Source of the DNA: Rhizobium sp. SL42
Lineage (GTDB): Bacteria; Pseudomonadota; Alphaproteobacteria; Rhizobiales; Rhizobiaceae
Assembly: GCF_021729845.1 (NCBI RefSeq)
Contig: NZ_CP063397.1
Location: forward strand, 2,618,001-2,682,000
Direction of reading: 5' to 3'
DNA length: 64,000 nucleotides
Shown here: piece by piece, positions 8,631 through 16,887 of the stretch
Layout of the letters: every line of letters starts with the position of its first letter
Position numbering within the stretch: the stretch's first letter is position 1
Position numbers and translations under genes: made by a program
Notes under the pieces: model-generated
What the model was told of the DNA's origin: nothing
Database searches by the model: none
What the model saw: the letters and a program-made list of their open reading frames with translations, nothing else

Positions 8631-8846
8631 GATCTTTGCGTCCAATGCGGCATTCTGGTCTGCTATTTATGCACCCCGGCCAGGAAAATCCATGGGCCGA
8701 TTTGGCGCAGCCCCGGCCCGTTGCTTCATCCCCCGTCGATCCTTTGTTTTTGCGGTAAAACCGGTCGCGGTTTCGCTCCTCTGTTGCAAATGACAGGAAT
8801 TCATCGGATACCGTGGGCACCGGACGGCTTATAGCTTGGAGCAGGG

Positions 8847-9578
8847 ATGAAGATCTTCAACTACAAACGGGTTCCCTACGCGGAAATCCGCGCGTTCTCG
8901 GTCCACATCCTGACCGCATCAGGGTCGTTCCTGGCTTTTTTAGGCGTGGTTGCAGCGGCTGAACATCGCTTCGTCGATATGTTCTGGTGGCTCGGTCTGG
9001 CGCTTTTGGTCGATGGTATCGACGGCCCGATCGCCCGCAAGGTGCGTGTCAAGGAAGTCCTGCCCAACTGGTCAGGCGATACGCTCGACAATATCATCGA
9101 CTACGTCACCTATGTTTTGCTCCCGGCATTTGCGCTTTATCAGAGCGGCATGATCGGTGAGCCCTGGTCCTTCGTCGCCGCAGGCCTGATCGTCGTCTCG
9201 AGTGCCATATACTACGCCGACATGGGCATGAAGACGGATGAGTATTTCTTCTCCGGTTTTCCCGTGGTCTGGAACATGTTGGTCTTCACGCTCTTCGTCA
9301 TCGATGCCAGTGCGACAACCGCGCTTGTCGCGGTCTTGGTCTCGGTCGTCCTGACCTTCCTGCCGATCCATTTCCTGCATCCCGTCCGCGTCAAGCGGCT
9401 GCGTGGGCTCAATATGGCGGTCTTCCTGCTATGGTGCGCCTTTGGCGGATATGCCCTCCTGCTGCATTTCGACACGCCTTACTGGGTGGTTGCGGGAACC
9501 GTGGTGACGGGCCTTTATTTGTATCTCATCGGGGGAATCCTGCAGTTTTTCCCGAGCCTTGGCCGCACCGCTCACTGA
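8847..9578 (+). CDS. pcs: Phosphatidylcholine synthase
   Basis: 243 aa integral membrane enzyme that condenses CDP-diacylglycerol with choline to give phosphatidylcholine in one step, a pathway typical of rhizobia and other host-associated bacteria. The CDP-alcohol phosphotransferase motif spans DGIDGPIAR, then VLPNWSGDTLDNIIDY, giving the D-G-x2-A-R-x(n)-G-x3-D-x3-D pattern. About eight hydrophobic segments follow. GGAGCAGG (8837-8844) is the ribosome-binding site, 2 nt before the ATG. It is transcribed divergently from the hydroxylase gene across a 216-bp gap in which I see nothing else. Confidence 0.95.
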   Translation: MKIFNYKRVPYAEIRAFSVHILTASGSFLAFLGVVAAAEHRFVDMFWWLGLALLVDGIDGPIARKVRVKEVLPNWSGDTLDNIIDYVTYVLLPAFALYQSGMIGEPWSFVAAGLIVVSSAIYYADMGMKTDEYFFSGFPVVWNMLVFTLFVIDASATTALVAVLVSVVLTFLPIHFLHPVRVKRLRGLNMAVFLLWCAFGGYALLLHFDTPYWVVAGTVVTGLYLYLIGGILQFFPSLGRTAH

Positions 9579-9666
9579 CCCGGTAACCTTGCCTGCGCAA
9601 AACCAAAAAAAACTCCTGCCTATATATTGTGCGGCGCGGCAAACCGGTTATGAATTGAGCTTCGGA

Positions 9667-9683
9667 CCGGGCGCAAGACCCGG
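9667..9683 (+). other. Hairpin in the 5' leader of the BMP importer operon
   Basis: CCGGG-CGCAAGA-CCCGG lies in the leader, about 30 nt before the ATPase start and just ahead of its ribosome-binding site. It does not match a riboswitch class I can name. Confidence 0.3.
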
Positions 9684-9713
9684 CCTGGGAGCTTTGTAGT
9701 GCAAGGGGGACTC

Positions 9714-11276
9714 GTGGCGAACGACCAATCGACAGGCGAATTGCCGCTTTTGTCCGTGCGGGGCCTCAGCAAGCTGTTCGGCAGCTTCAAGGCCTGCGAT
9801 GGCATTGATCTCGATATCGGCCACGGCGAGATTCACGCGCTTCTTGGCGAAAACGGCGCGGGTAAATCAACGCTTGTAAAGATGCTGTTCGGAATTCTGG
9901 CCCCTTCGGCCGGTTCCATCTCCTGGCGGGGGGAAGAAACAGTGATCGCCAATCCGGCCGAGGCGCGGCGCCTTGGGATCGGCATGGTGTTTCAACATTT
10001 TTCGCTGTTTGAAGCGCTCACGGTCGCCGAAAACATTGCTTTGTCGCTCGATGAGAAGATCTCGATATCCGACCTGTCGAAGAAGGCCGCGGAACTGTCG
10101 ATCGCCTACGGCCTGCCGCTCGATCCCGACGCCCACGTCGCCGATTTGTCGGTAGGCGAAAGGCAGCGCATCGAGATCGTTCGCGCGCTGCTGCAAAATC
10201 CCAGACTGATCATTCTCGATGAACCGACATCCGTCCTGACACCGCAGGAAGCCGATCGCCTGTTCGAGACCTTGTTCAAACTGAAAGCCGAAGGACGTTC
10301 GGTTCTATATATCAGCCACCGGCTGGAGGAGGTTCAGCGCATCTGCGACCGGGCAACGGTCCTGCGGCATGGCAGGGTCACGGGCGCCTGCGATCCGCGC
10401 CGGGAGACACCTGCCTCGCTTGCCCGCATGATGGTCGGTGCCGAAGTTGCCGGCGTCGAAAAAGTCGACCCACCGGCCGACGGTGCGCTTCAGCTCGAAG
10501 TCACTGCATTGTCGGTAAGCCCACGCTCACCGTTTGCCATGCCGCTCAAGGCGGTGTCGATGACGGTTCGCGCCGGTGAGGTTCTGGCGATCGCCGGCGT
10601 TGCCGGCAACGGTCAGAGCGAATTGTTTGACGCGCTGTCCGGCGAATATCCGGTGGAAAGCGCAGATCAGATCCGCATTCGCGGCCATGCCGTCGGCCAC
10701 CTCGGCATCAATGCACGCCGACTGCTCGGCGCGGGCTTCGTTCCCGAGGAACGGCATGGTCATGCTGCCGTGCCAACGATGAGCCTGTCGGAGAACCTGT
10801 TCCTGTCGCGCAATGCCTCCGACCGCAAGGCCTATCTGGCCGGAGGAAAACTCGGGCTGATTCGCCACGGGCTCGTACAGCAGGCGGCGCGGCGCATCTC
10901 CGAGATGATGGATGTGAGAAAGAGCGGCGATGACCCGGCTGCGGGCTCGTTGTCGGGCGGCAATCTGCAGAAATTCATTGTCGGGCGCGAACTCGATCGC
11001 CAACCTTCCGTTCTGGTCGTCAATCAGCCGACCTGGGGCGTCGACGCAGGCGCGGCCAGCCGGATCCGGCAGGCACTTGTCGATCTGGCGAAAAGCGGTT
11101 CGGCCGTCGTGGTGATCAGCCAGGACCTCGACGAAATCTTTGAAGTGGCAACCAGCATTGCGGCAATCTCCGAGGGAAAACTGTCGGCGGTCCATCCGGC
11201 CGGCAGCATGAACCGCGAAAAGATCGGCATCCTCATGGGCGGCATGCATGGCTTGGAGACGGCGCATGCGCATTGA
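9714..11276 (+). CDS. BMP-type (nucleoside/purine) ABC importer, tandem ATP-binding protein
   Basis: 520 aa with two nucleotide-binding domains, the RbsA/YufO/NupO layout. The first domain has Walker A GENGAGKST (about 46), signature LSVGERQRIEIV and Walker B LIILDEPTSVLTP. The second has a degenerate P-loop GVAGNGQSEL, signature LSGGNLQKFIVGREL and NQPTWGVDAGA in place of Walker B. That asymmetry is normal for the family. GTG at 9714 is chosen because AAGGGGGA lies just before it. It is the first gene of a four-gene operon and its stop overlaps the next start by 11 nt. It energises uptake of a nucleoside-like substrate from the cytoplasmic side. Confidence 0.9.
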   Translation: MANDQSTGELPLLSVRGLSKLFGSFKACDGIDLDIGHGEIHALLGENGAGKSTLVKMLFGILAPSAGSISWRGEETVIANPAEARRLGIGMVFQHFSLFEALTVAENIALSLDEKISISDLSKKAAELSIAYGLPLDPDAHVADLSVGERQRIEIVRALLQNPRLIILDEPTSVLTPQEADRLFETLFKLKAEGRSVLYISHRLEEVQRICDRATVLRHGRVTGACDPRRETPASLARMMVGAEVAGVEKVDPPADGALQLEVTALSVSPRSPFAMPLKAVSMTVRAGEVLAIAGVAGNGQSELFDALSGEYPVESADQIRIRGHAVGHLGINARRLLGAGFVPEERHGHAAVPTMSLSENLFLSRNASDRKAYLAGGKLGLIRHGLVQQAARRISEMMDVRKSGDDPAAGSLSGGNLQKFIVGRELDRQPSVLVVNQPTWGVDAGAASRIRQALVDLAKSGSAVVVISQDLDEIFEVATSIAAISEGKLSAVHPAGSMNREKIGILMGGMHGLETAHAH

Positions 11277-12363
11277 ACTTGAACGCCGTCCGCGCCAGTC
11301 GGCGCTGTTTGCCATCATCTCGCCACTGCTGGCGCTGGCCCTGACCGTGTTCTTCGGCGGCATCATGTTTGCGCTGCTCGGCAAGGATCCGGTCTCTGCG
11401 CTCTACAGCTTCTTCATCGAGCCGCTGCTTGAGGTCTGGTCGCTGCATGAACTGGCGATCAAGGCCGGTCCGCTGATCCTCATCGCTGTCGGCCTGTCGG
11501 TCTGTTATCGCTCGAACAACTGGAATATCGGCGCGGAGGGTCAGTTCACGGTCGGTGCCATTACCGGTTCGATCCTGCCGATCATCTTCTACGAGTGGCA
11601 TTCACCGCTGCTGCTGCCGCTGATGATGGTCATGGGGGCGTTGGGCGGGGCGGTCTATGCCGGCATTCCGGCCCTGCTCAAGACCCGCTTCAACACCAAC
11701 GAGATCCTGACCAGCCTGATGCTGGTCTATATCGCCCAGCTCTTCCTCGATTGGCTCGTGCGTGGCGCCTGGCGCGATCCCGGCGGCTACAACTTCCCCC
11801 AGAGCCGCAGCTTTGTCAGTGAAGCCGTGCTGCCGGAAATCCTGTCGTCATCGGGTCGCGCCCATTGGGGCTTTGCCTTCGCGCTGGTGGCTGCCGTCGC
11901 CGTCTGGTTCATGATGCGCTATACGCTGAAGGGTTTTCAGGTCGTCGTGCTGGGGCAATCCGAGCGGGCAGGGCGGTTTGCCGGTTTCTCTGCGCGTGGC
12001 ATGGTCTGGTTTTCGATGCTGTTTTCCGGAGCGCTCGCTGGCCTCGCTGGGATATCGGAAGTGTCGGGATCCATTGGCCACCTGCAGCCGTCGATTTCGC
12101 CAGGTTACGGCTTTACCGCAATCATCGTCGCTTTTCTTGGACGTCTCAATCCGCTCGGTATCGTCGCCTCGGGCCTGGTGCTGGCGCTGACCTATCTGGG
12201 CGGTGAAGGCGCGCAGCTGTCGATTGGCGTCTCCGACAAGGTCACCCGTGTCTTCCAGGGTCTGCTGCTCTTCTTCGTCCTCTCCTGCGACACTCTTATT
12301 CTCTACAAGGTACGCATCGTCTTCGATCGCGCCCGCAAGCTTGCCGGGAGGAGCGTATCATGA
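11266..12363 (+). CDS. BMP-type ABC importer permease 1
   Basis: 365 aa branched-chain/BPD_transp_2-type permease with about nine or ten helices. The conserved region SVCYRSNNWNIGAEGQFTVG marks the nucleoside-transporter (NupP/YufP) branch. ATG at 11266 overlaps the ATPase end; the next permease begins in an ATGA overlap. It forms the membrane channel with the second permease. Confidence 0.9.
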   Translation: MRIELERRPRQSALFAIISPLLALALTVFFGGIMFALLGKDPVSALYSFFIEPLLEVWSLHELAIKAGPLILIAVGLSVCYRSNNWNIGAEGQFTVGAITGSILPIIFYEWHSPLLLPLMMVMGALGGAVYAGIPALLKTRFNTNEILTSLMLVYIAQLFLDWLVRGAWRDPGGYNFPQSRSFVSEAVLPEILSSSGRAHWGFAFALVAAVAVWFMMRYTLKGFQVVVLGQSERAGRFAGFSARGMVWFSMLFSGALAGLAGISEVSGSIGHLQPSISPGYGFTAIIVAFLGRLNPLGIVASGLVLALTYLGGEGAQLSIGVSDKVTRVFQGLLLFFVLSCDTLILYKVRIVFDRARKLAGRSVS

Positions 12364-13277
12364 TTGTCGAAGCGATCCTGCTCACCGTCATCACCGCTTC
12401 CACGCCGCTGGTCATTGCCGCACTTGGTGAGCTGGTCACCGAGCGCTCCGGCGTGCTCAATCTGGGCGTCGAGGGCATGATGATCATCGGCGCCGTCTGC
12501 GCATTTGCCGCCGCCCAGGTATCCGGATCTCCCTTCATGGGCGTTCTGGCAGGTGTTGCCGCGGGGGCGGCCTTCTCGTTGCTCTTCGGCTTCCTGACAC
12601 TCACCCTGGTGGCAAATCAGGTCGCCACCGGCCTCGCCCTGACTATTCTCGGCCTTGGTGTATCCGGCATGGTCGGCGAGAGCCTGGTCGGAGTGCCGGG
12701 CGTCAAGCTTGCCCCGATCGCTATTCCGGTGCTTGCCGATATCCCGGTTCTCGGGCCGCTGTTCTTCAAGCAGGACATCATCTTCTACCTGTCGATCGCT
12801 TTGGTGATCGGGGTGAACTGGTTCCTGTTCAAGAGCCGCGCCGGGCTGAAACTGCGAGCCATCGGCGACAGCCATGGCTCGGCCCATACGCTCGGCCTTC
12901 CGGTCATTCGCACCCGTTATCTCGCGGTCATGTTCGGCGGCGCTTGTGCCGGTCTTGCAGGAGCACAGCTGTCGCTGGTCTACACGCCGCAATGGGTGGA
13001 AAACATGTCGGCGGGCCGCGGCTGGATCGCGCTGGCGCTGGTCGTCTTCGCCGCCTGGCGGCCCTGGCGGCTTTTGGCCGGCGGCTATCTTTTCGGTGCC
13101 GTGACCATTGGACAGCTGCACGCCCAGGCTTTCGGCATCGCTCTTCCCTCGCAGTTTCTCTCGGCGCTGCCCTATGCCGCGACCATTGTCGTCCTGATCA
13201 TTATCTCCCATAATCGGCGCACGACGCTGATCAATACGCCGGCCTCGCTGGGCAAGCCTTTCGTGCCGGATCGTTAA
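12360..13277 (+). CDS. BMP-type ABC importer permease 2
   Basis: 305 aa, the second permease (NupQ/YufQ branch). It contains the hallmark LVTERSGVLNLGVEGMMIIGA (about 22-42) and a helix-rich remainder. A 4-nt ATGA overlap with permease 1 indicates translational coupling. The binding-protein gene follows after 41 nt. Confidence 0.91.
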   Translation: MIVEAILLTVITASTPLVIAALGELVTERSGVLNLGVEGMMIIGAVCAFAAAQVSGSPFMGVLAGVAAGAAFSLLFGFLTLTLVANQVATGLALTILGLGVSGMVGESLVGVPGVKLAPIAIPVLADIPVLGPLFFKQDIIFYLSIALVIGVNWFLFKSRAGLKLRAIGDSHGSAHTLGLPVIRTRYLAVMFGGACAGLAGAQLSLVYTPQWVENMSAGRGWIALALVVFAAWRPWRLLAGGYLFGAVTIGQLHAQAFGIALPSQFLSALPYAATIVVLIIISHNRRTTLINTPASLGKPFVPDR

Positions 13278-13318
13278 AAGAAAACAAAAGCTTCAACCTA
13301 ACCACACAGGGGTACATC

Positions 13319-14392
13319 ATGAAGAAATTCCTTCTTGCGCTTGCCGCTTCGGCTGCGGCACTTGCCGCGGTCGCTGCACCTGCCTCCGCGCAGGACAAGA
13401 CGAAAATCTGCTTCGTCTACGTCGGCACCAAGACTGACGGTGGCTGGACGCAGGCGCATGACATCGGCCGCCAGGAACTGCAGGCCCATTTCGGCGACAA
13501 GATCGAAACGCCGTTCCTCGAAAGCGTTCCGGAAGGTCCCGACGCTGAGCGCGCCATCGAGCGCATGGCCCGTTCCGGCTGCGCCTTGGTCTTCTCCACA
13601 TCGTTCGGCTTCATGGATGCGACCCTGAAGGTCGCCGAAAAGTTCCCGGATGTGAAGTTCGAACATGCGACCGGCTACAAGACAGCTGCCAATGTTGCCA
13701 CCTACAACTCGCGCTTCTATGAAGGCCGCTTCATCAACGGCCAGATCGCCGGCAAGATGTCGAAGAAAGGTGTAGCCGGCTACATTGCTTCCTTCCCGAT
13801 CCCGGAAGTGGTCGGCGGCATCAACGCCTTCCTTCACGGTGCCCGCACCGTCAACCCTGAATTCAAGCTGAAGGTTATCTGGGTCAACACCTGGTTCGAC
13901 CCCGGCAAGGAAGCCGATGCAGCCAAGGCGCTGATCGACCAGGGCGTTGACATCCTGACCCAGCACACCGACACCACCGCGCCGATGCAGGTAGCCCAGG
14001 AGCGTGGCATCCAGGCATTCGGCCAGGCATCCGACATGATCGCCGCCGGCCCGACTGCCCAGCTTAGCTCCATCGTCGACACCTGGGGCGCCTACTACAT
14101 CAAGCGCACCCAGGCGGTGATCGACGGCACCTGGGCCAGCCAGCAGACCTTTGACGGCCTGAAGGACGGTATCCTCACCATGGCGCCGTTCACCAACATG
14201 CCGGACGACGTCAAGGCGATGGCGACCGACACCATGACCAAGATCAAGTCGGGCGAACTCAAGCCCTTCACCGGTCCGATCAACAAGCAGGACGGCACGC
14301 CGTGGCTGAAGGAAGGCGAGTCGGCCGATGACGGCACCATCCTCGGAATGAATTTCTACATCGAAGGCGTCGACGACAAGCTGCCGCAATAA
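13319..14392 (+). CDS. BMP family substrate-binding protein (periplasmic, Med-like)
   Basis: 357 aa. Residues 1-23 are a classical signal peptide (MKKFLLALAAS...PASAQ, cleavage after ASA). The mature part opens KICFVYVGTKTDGGWTQAHDIGRQ, the opening typical of BMP/PnrA proteins; IERMARSGCALVFSTSFGFMD follows. BMP proteins bind purine nucleosides or related ligands in the periplasm and hand them to the permeases encoded just upstream. No lipobox cysteine is present, as expected for a Gram-negative soluble binding protein. Last gene of the operon, followed by a strong terminator. Confidence 0.92.
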   Translation: MKKFLLALAASAAALAAVAAPASAQDKTKICFVYVGTKTDGGWTQAHDIGRQELQAHFGDKIETPFLESVPEGPDAERAIERMARSGCALVFSTSFGFMDATLKVAEKFPDVKFEHATGYKTAANVATYNSRFYEGRFINGQIAGKMSKKGVAGYIASFPIPEVVGGINAFLHGARTVNPEFKLKVIWVNTWFDPGKEADAAKALIDQGVDILTQHTDTTAPMQVAQERGIQAFGQASDMIAAGPTAQLSSIVDTWGAYYIKRTQAVIDGTWASQQTFDGLKDGILTMAPFTNMPDDVKAMATDTMTKIKSGELKPFTGPINKQDGTPWLKEGESADDGTILGMNFYIEGVDDKLPQ

Positions 14393-14420
14393 TCGCGCGG
14401 ACATTGCAGTTGCAATCACG

Positions 14421-14449
14421 GAAAGGGCGCCTCGGCGCCCTTTCTTTGT
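14421..14449 (+). terminator. Rho-independent terminator of the BMP importer operon
   Basis: GAAAGGGCGCC and GGCGCCCTTTC form an 11-bp perfect stem separated by TC, followed by a T-rich run (TTTGTT). Confidence 0.85.
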
Positions 14450-14462
14450 TGTGGATATACAA
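14449..14462 (+). promoter_or_regulatory. Operator-like inverted repeat before the FadR-type gene
   Basis: TTGT-GGATAT-ACAA lies about 100 nt before the regulator start, in an A/T-rich patch. Symmetry with TNGT/ACNA ends resembles GntR/FadR operators. Tentative. Confidence 0.3.
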
Positions 14463-14562
14463 AAATACGGAAATGCTAAGATATGGCCCTTGCGGATGGT
14501 GTGCATTGCTACGAGAAGCCTTCAGAAAATAGCGAATCGCAAAGACACAAGGGAGCACAGGC

Positions 14563-15312
14563 ATGCGCAAGGAAGCGATTGCCGGCTGGTTATTGGCTTC
14601 GAGGCCGCGGACGAACCACGCCCGTGTGGTCGAGCAGCTGGGTCTGGCGATTGTGTCGGGCGAGTTTGCCGTCGGCGATGTGCTGCCTGGCGACCCGGAA
14701 CTGCAGCAGCGTTTTGAGGTTTCCCGGTCCGTCTTGCGTGAGGCGATGAAAACCCTGGCGGCCAAGGGCCTTGTCGTTGCCAAGTCGCGCATTGGAACGC
14801 GCGTGACCGATCAGTGCTATTGGAACCTCCTGGATGAGGACGTCCTGCGTTGGCATTTCGCCAGTGGCGTATCGGCGGCATTTATCGACCATCTCTATGA
14901 CATTCGCCTTTTGCTGGAGCCAGCGGCGGCGGCCTATGCAGCGCAGCGCGCTACGGCCGACGACTGTGCCGAATTGCGCAGTTTTGCGGCAAAGCTCGGT
15001 TCAACGGAATTCGATTGGCAGTCTCAGGTGGAAGCCGATCTCTGTTTTCATCTTCTCCTGATGCTCGTAGGTGGAAATCCGTTCATGGAAAGCATGGTCG
15101 GCTTCATACGCGCGGCGCTCGAGGGGGCATTCACGCTGGCGCTGAAGCCGCCGGTACCCAACCGGGATGCCGAATTGCGTGATACCCATATGGCGATCGT
15201 CGAAGCGGTGGAGCGCGGCGATGTAGATGCAGCAAGGGCCGCGATGGAAAACGTCGTCCAGCTTGGTCGGCGAAGTGCGATTTATGCCGTCGAACGGGTC
15301 CACACTTCCTGA
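14563..15312 (+). CDS. GntR/FadR-family transcriptional regulator
   Basis: 249 aa. The N-terminal winged HTH (about 15-85) has the GntR signature VGDVLPGDPELQQRFEVSR and SVLREAMKTLAAKGLV. An FCD domain (about 100-240) carries the metal/ligand-site pattern: FIDHLYDIRLLLEPAAAAYA, then HMAIVEAVERGD. The start follows a GGGAG box 7 nt upstream. It lies directly after the BMP importer operon on the same strand but beyond its terminator. It could regulate that importer or another target; FadR-type regulators of this branch often control sugar-acid catabolism. Confidence 0.87.
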   Translation: MRKEAIAGWLLASRPRTNHARVVEQLGLAIVSGEFAVGDVLPGDPELQQRFEVSRSVLREAMKTLAAKGLVVAKSRIGTRVTDQCYWNLLDEDVLRWHFASGVSAAFIDHLYDIRLLLEPAAAAYAAQRATADDCAELRSFAAKLGSTEFDWQSQVEADLCFHLLLMLVGGNPFMESMVGFIRAALEGAFTLALKPPVPNRDAELRDTHMAIVEAVERGDVDAARAAMENVVQLGRRSAIYAVERVHTS

Positions 15313-15390
15313 CCGGCACTGCTTTTCAGCTTGCGGCCAACAGAGCGGCTCGCTAGTGAAATTTCATTGCAGCAACGACCGGAGTTTTTC

Positions 15391-16752
15391 ATGGCACGCA
15401 GATGTCTCGCCGTCATTCTTGCCGCTGGCGACAGCACCCGGATGAAATCATCCATGTCGAAGGTGCTTCATCCGGTGGCCGGACGTCCGATGATCGCCCA
15501 TGTCATGGCCTCCATTGCCGCCTCCGGCATCCATGACGTTGCACTGGTGGTCGGACGTGACGCCGAACGAGTGGCAAAGGCGGGCAGCCTGGACGGCATG
15601 ACAGTGGAAAGTGTCCTGCAGGTCGAGCGGCTGGGCACCGGCCATGCTGTATTGATGGCCCGCGACGCGATCGCGCGCGGTTATGACGAGATTTTGGTGG
15701 CCTATGGCGATGTGCCGCTGATCACGCCCGGACCGCTCATGGCCGCACGAGAAGCGCTGGCCGGTGGTGCGGACGTTGCCGTCATCGGGTTTCATACCCA
15801 AAACCCGACGGGTTATGGTCGCCTGCTGGTTGAAGACGGCGAGCTGGTGGCGATCCGTGAGGAAAAGGATGCAACCGAGGCCGAGCGTGCTGTCACGTGG
15901 TGCAACAGCGGCCTGATGGCCATCGATGGCCGCAAGGCGATCGACTTGCTGTCCCGCATCGGCAACACCAATGCCAAGGGCGAATATTATCTGACCGACC
16001 TCGTTGAGATCGCCCGGTCGCTCGGCGGCCGTGTCGTGGCCGTCGATGCGCCAGAAAGCGAGCTGACCGGCTGCAACAACCGCGCCGAACTTGCCGTGAT
16101 CGAACGCCTCTGGCAGCAGCGTCGTCGCCATGAACTGATGGTCTCCGGGGTTACGATGATTGCACCGGAAACCGTCTTCCTCAGCCATGATACAGAGATC
16201 GGCCAGGATGCGCTGATCGAGCCGAATGTCGTCTTCGGTCCGGGCGTCGTGGTCGAGAGTGGCGCCGTGATCCATGCCTTCTCCCATCTCGAAGGCGCCC
16301 ATGTCGCAACCGGAGCGACCGTTGGGCCCTACGCGCGACTGCGCCCGGGCGCGAACCTGGCCGAGGGATCCAAGGTCGGCAACTTCTGCGAGGTCAAGAA
16401 AGCCGAGATCGGCAAGGGCGCCAAGGTCAATCACCTGACCTATATCGGCGACGCTTTTGTTGGTGCCGAGAGCAATATCGGCGCAGGCACGATCACCTGC
16501 AACTATGACGGCGTCAACAAGCACGAGACGCGCATCGGCGAACGCGCCTTCATCGGATCCAACTCGTCGCTGGTTGCGCCAGTCACCATAGGCAATGGTG
16601 CTCTGGTCGCGTCTGGCAGTGTCGTCACCAGGGATGTGCCGGCTGATGCACTCGCTTTCGGCCGCTCACGGCAGGAGATGAAGCCCGGCGGCGCCGTGAA
16701 GATTCGCGAGAAGAACCTGGCGATCAAGGCAGCAAAGAAGGCCGGCAACTAA
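15391..16752 (+). CDS. glmU: Bifunctional GlcN-1-P acetyltransferase / GlcNAc-1-P uridyltransferase
   Basis: 453 aa. It makes UDP-GlcNAc for peptidoglycan and lipid A in two steps. The N-terminal uridyltransferase domain begins [16 protein letters not shown] (LAAG-x-(S/T)-RM motif) and continues to about residue 230. The C-terminal left-handed beta-helix (about 255-435) shows hexapeptide repeats, with [24 protein letters not shown] and [13 protein letters not shown] at the acetyl-CoA/active-site turn. ATG at 15391 is preferred over an upstream Met that adds 20 non-homologous residues. It is followed after 135 bp by glmS, the preceding step of the same pathway. Confidence 0.96.
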   Translation: MARRCLAVILAAGDSTRMKSSMSKVLHPVAGRPMIAHVMASIAASGIHDVALVVGRDAERVAKAGSLDGMTVESVLQVERLGTGHAVLMARDAIARGYDEILVAYGDVPLITPGPLMAAREALAGGADVAVIGFHTQNPTGYGRLLVEDGELVAIREEKDATEAERAVTWCNSGLMAIDGRKAIDLLSRIGNTNAKGEYYLTDLVEIARSLGGRVVAVDAPESELTGCNNRAELAVIERLWQQRRRHELMVSGVTMIAPETVFLSHDTEIGQDALIEPNVVFGPGVVVESGAVIHAFSHLEGAHVATGATVGPYARLRPGANLAEGSKVGNFCEVKKAEIGKGAKVNHLTYIGDAFVGAESNIGAGTITCNYDGVNKHETRIGERAFIGSNSSLVAPVTIGNGALVASGSVVTRDVPADALAFGRSRQEMKPGGAVKIREKNLAIKAAKKAGN

Positions 16753-16887
16753 GTCTTGCATCGCAATGCGTTCACCATTGCTGCATTGCGTTACGTTACG
16801 AAATGCAATTTGACCTCACCGAAGATTGCGCATTCCGGCAAAACCGGTAGGACTGACGCAAATTATTGATGCCAGACGGAGAATTTC

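Noticed and set aside
16753..16887. glmS ribozyme
   Set aside because: The gap is too short and lacks the ribozyme core; also unexpected in alphaproteobacteria.
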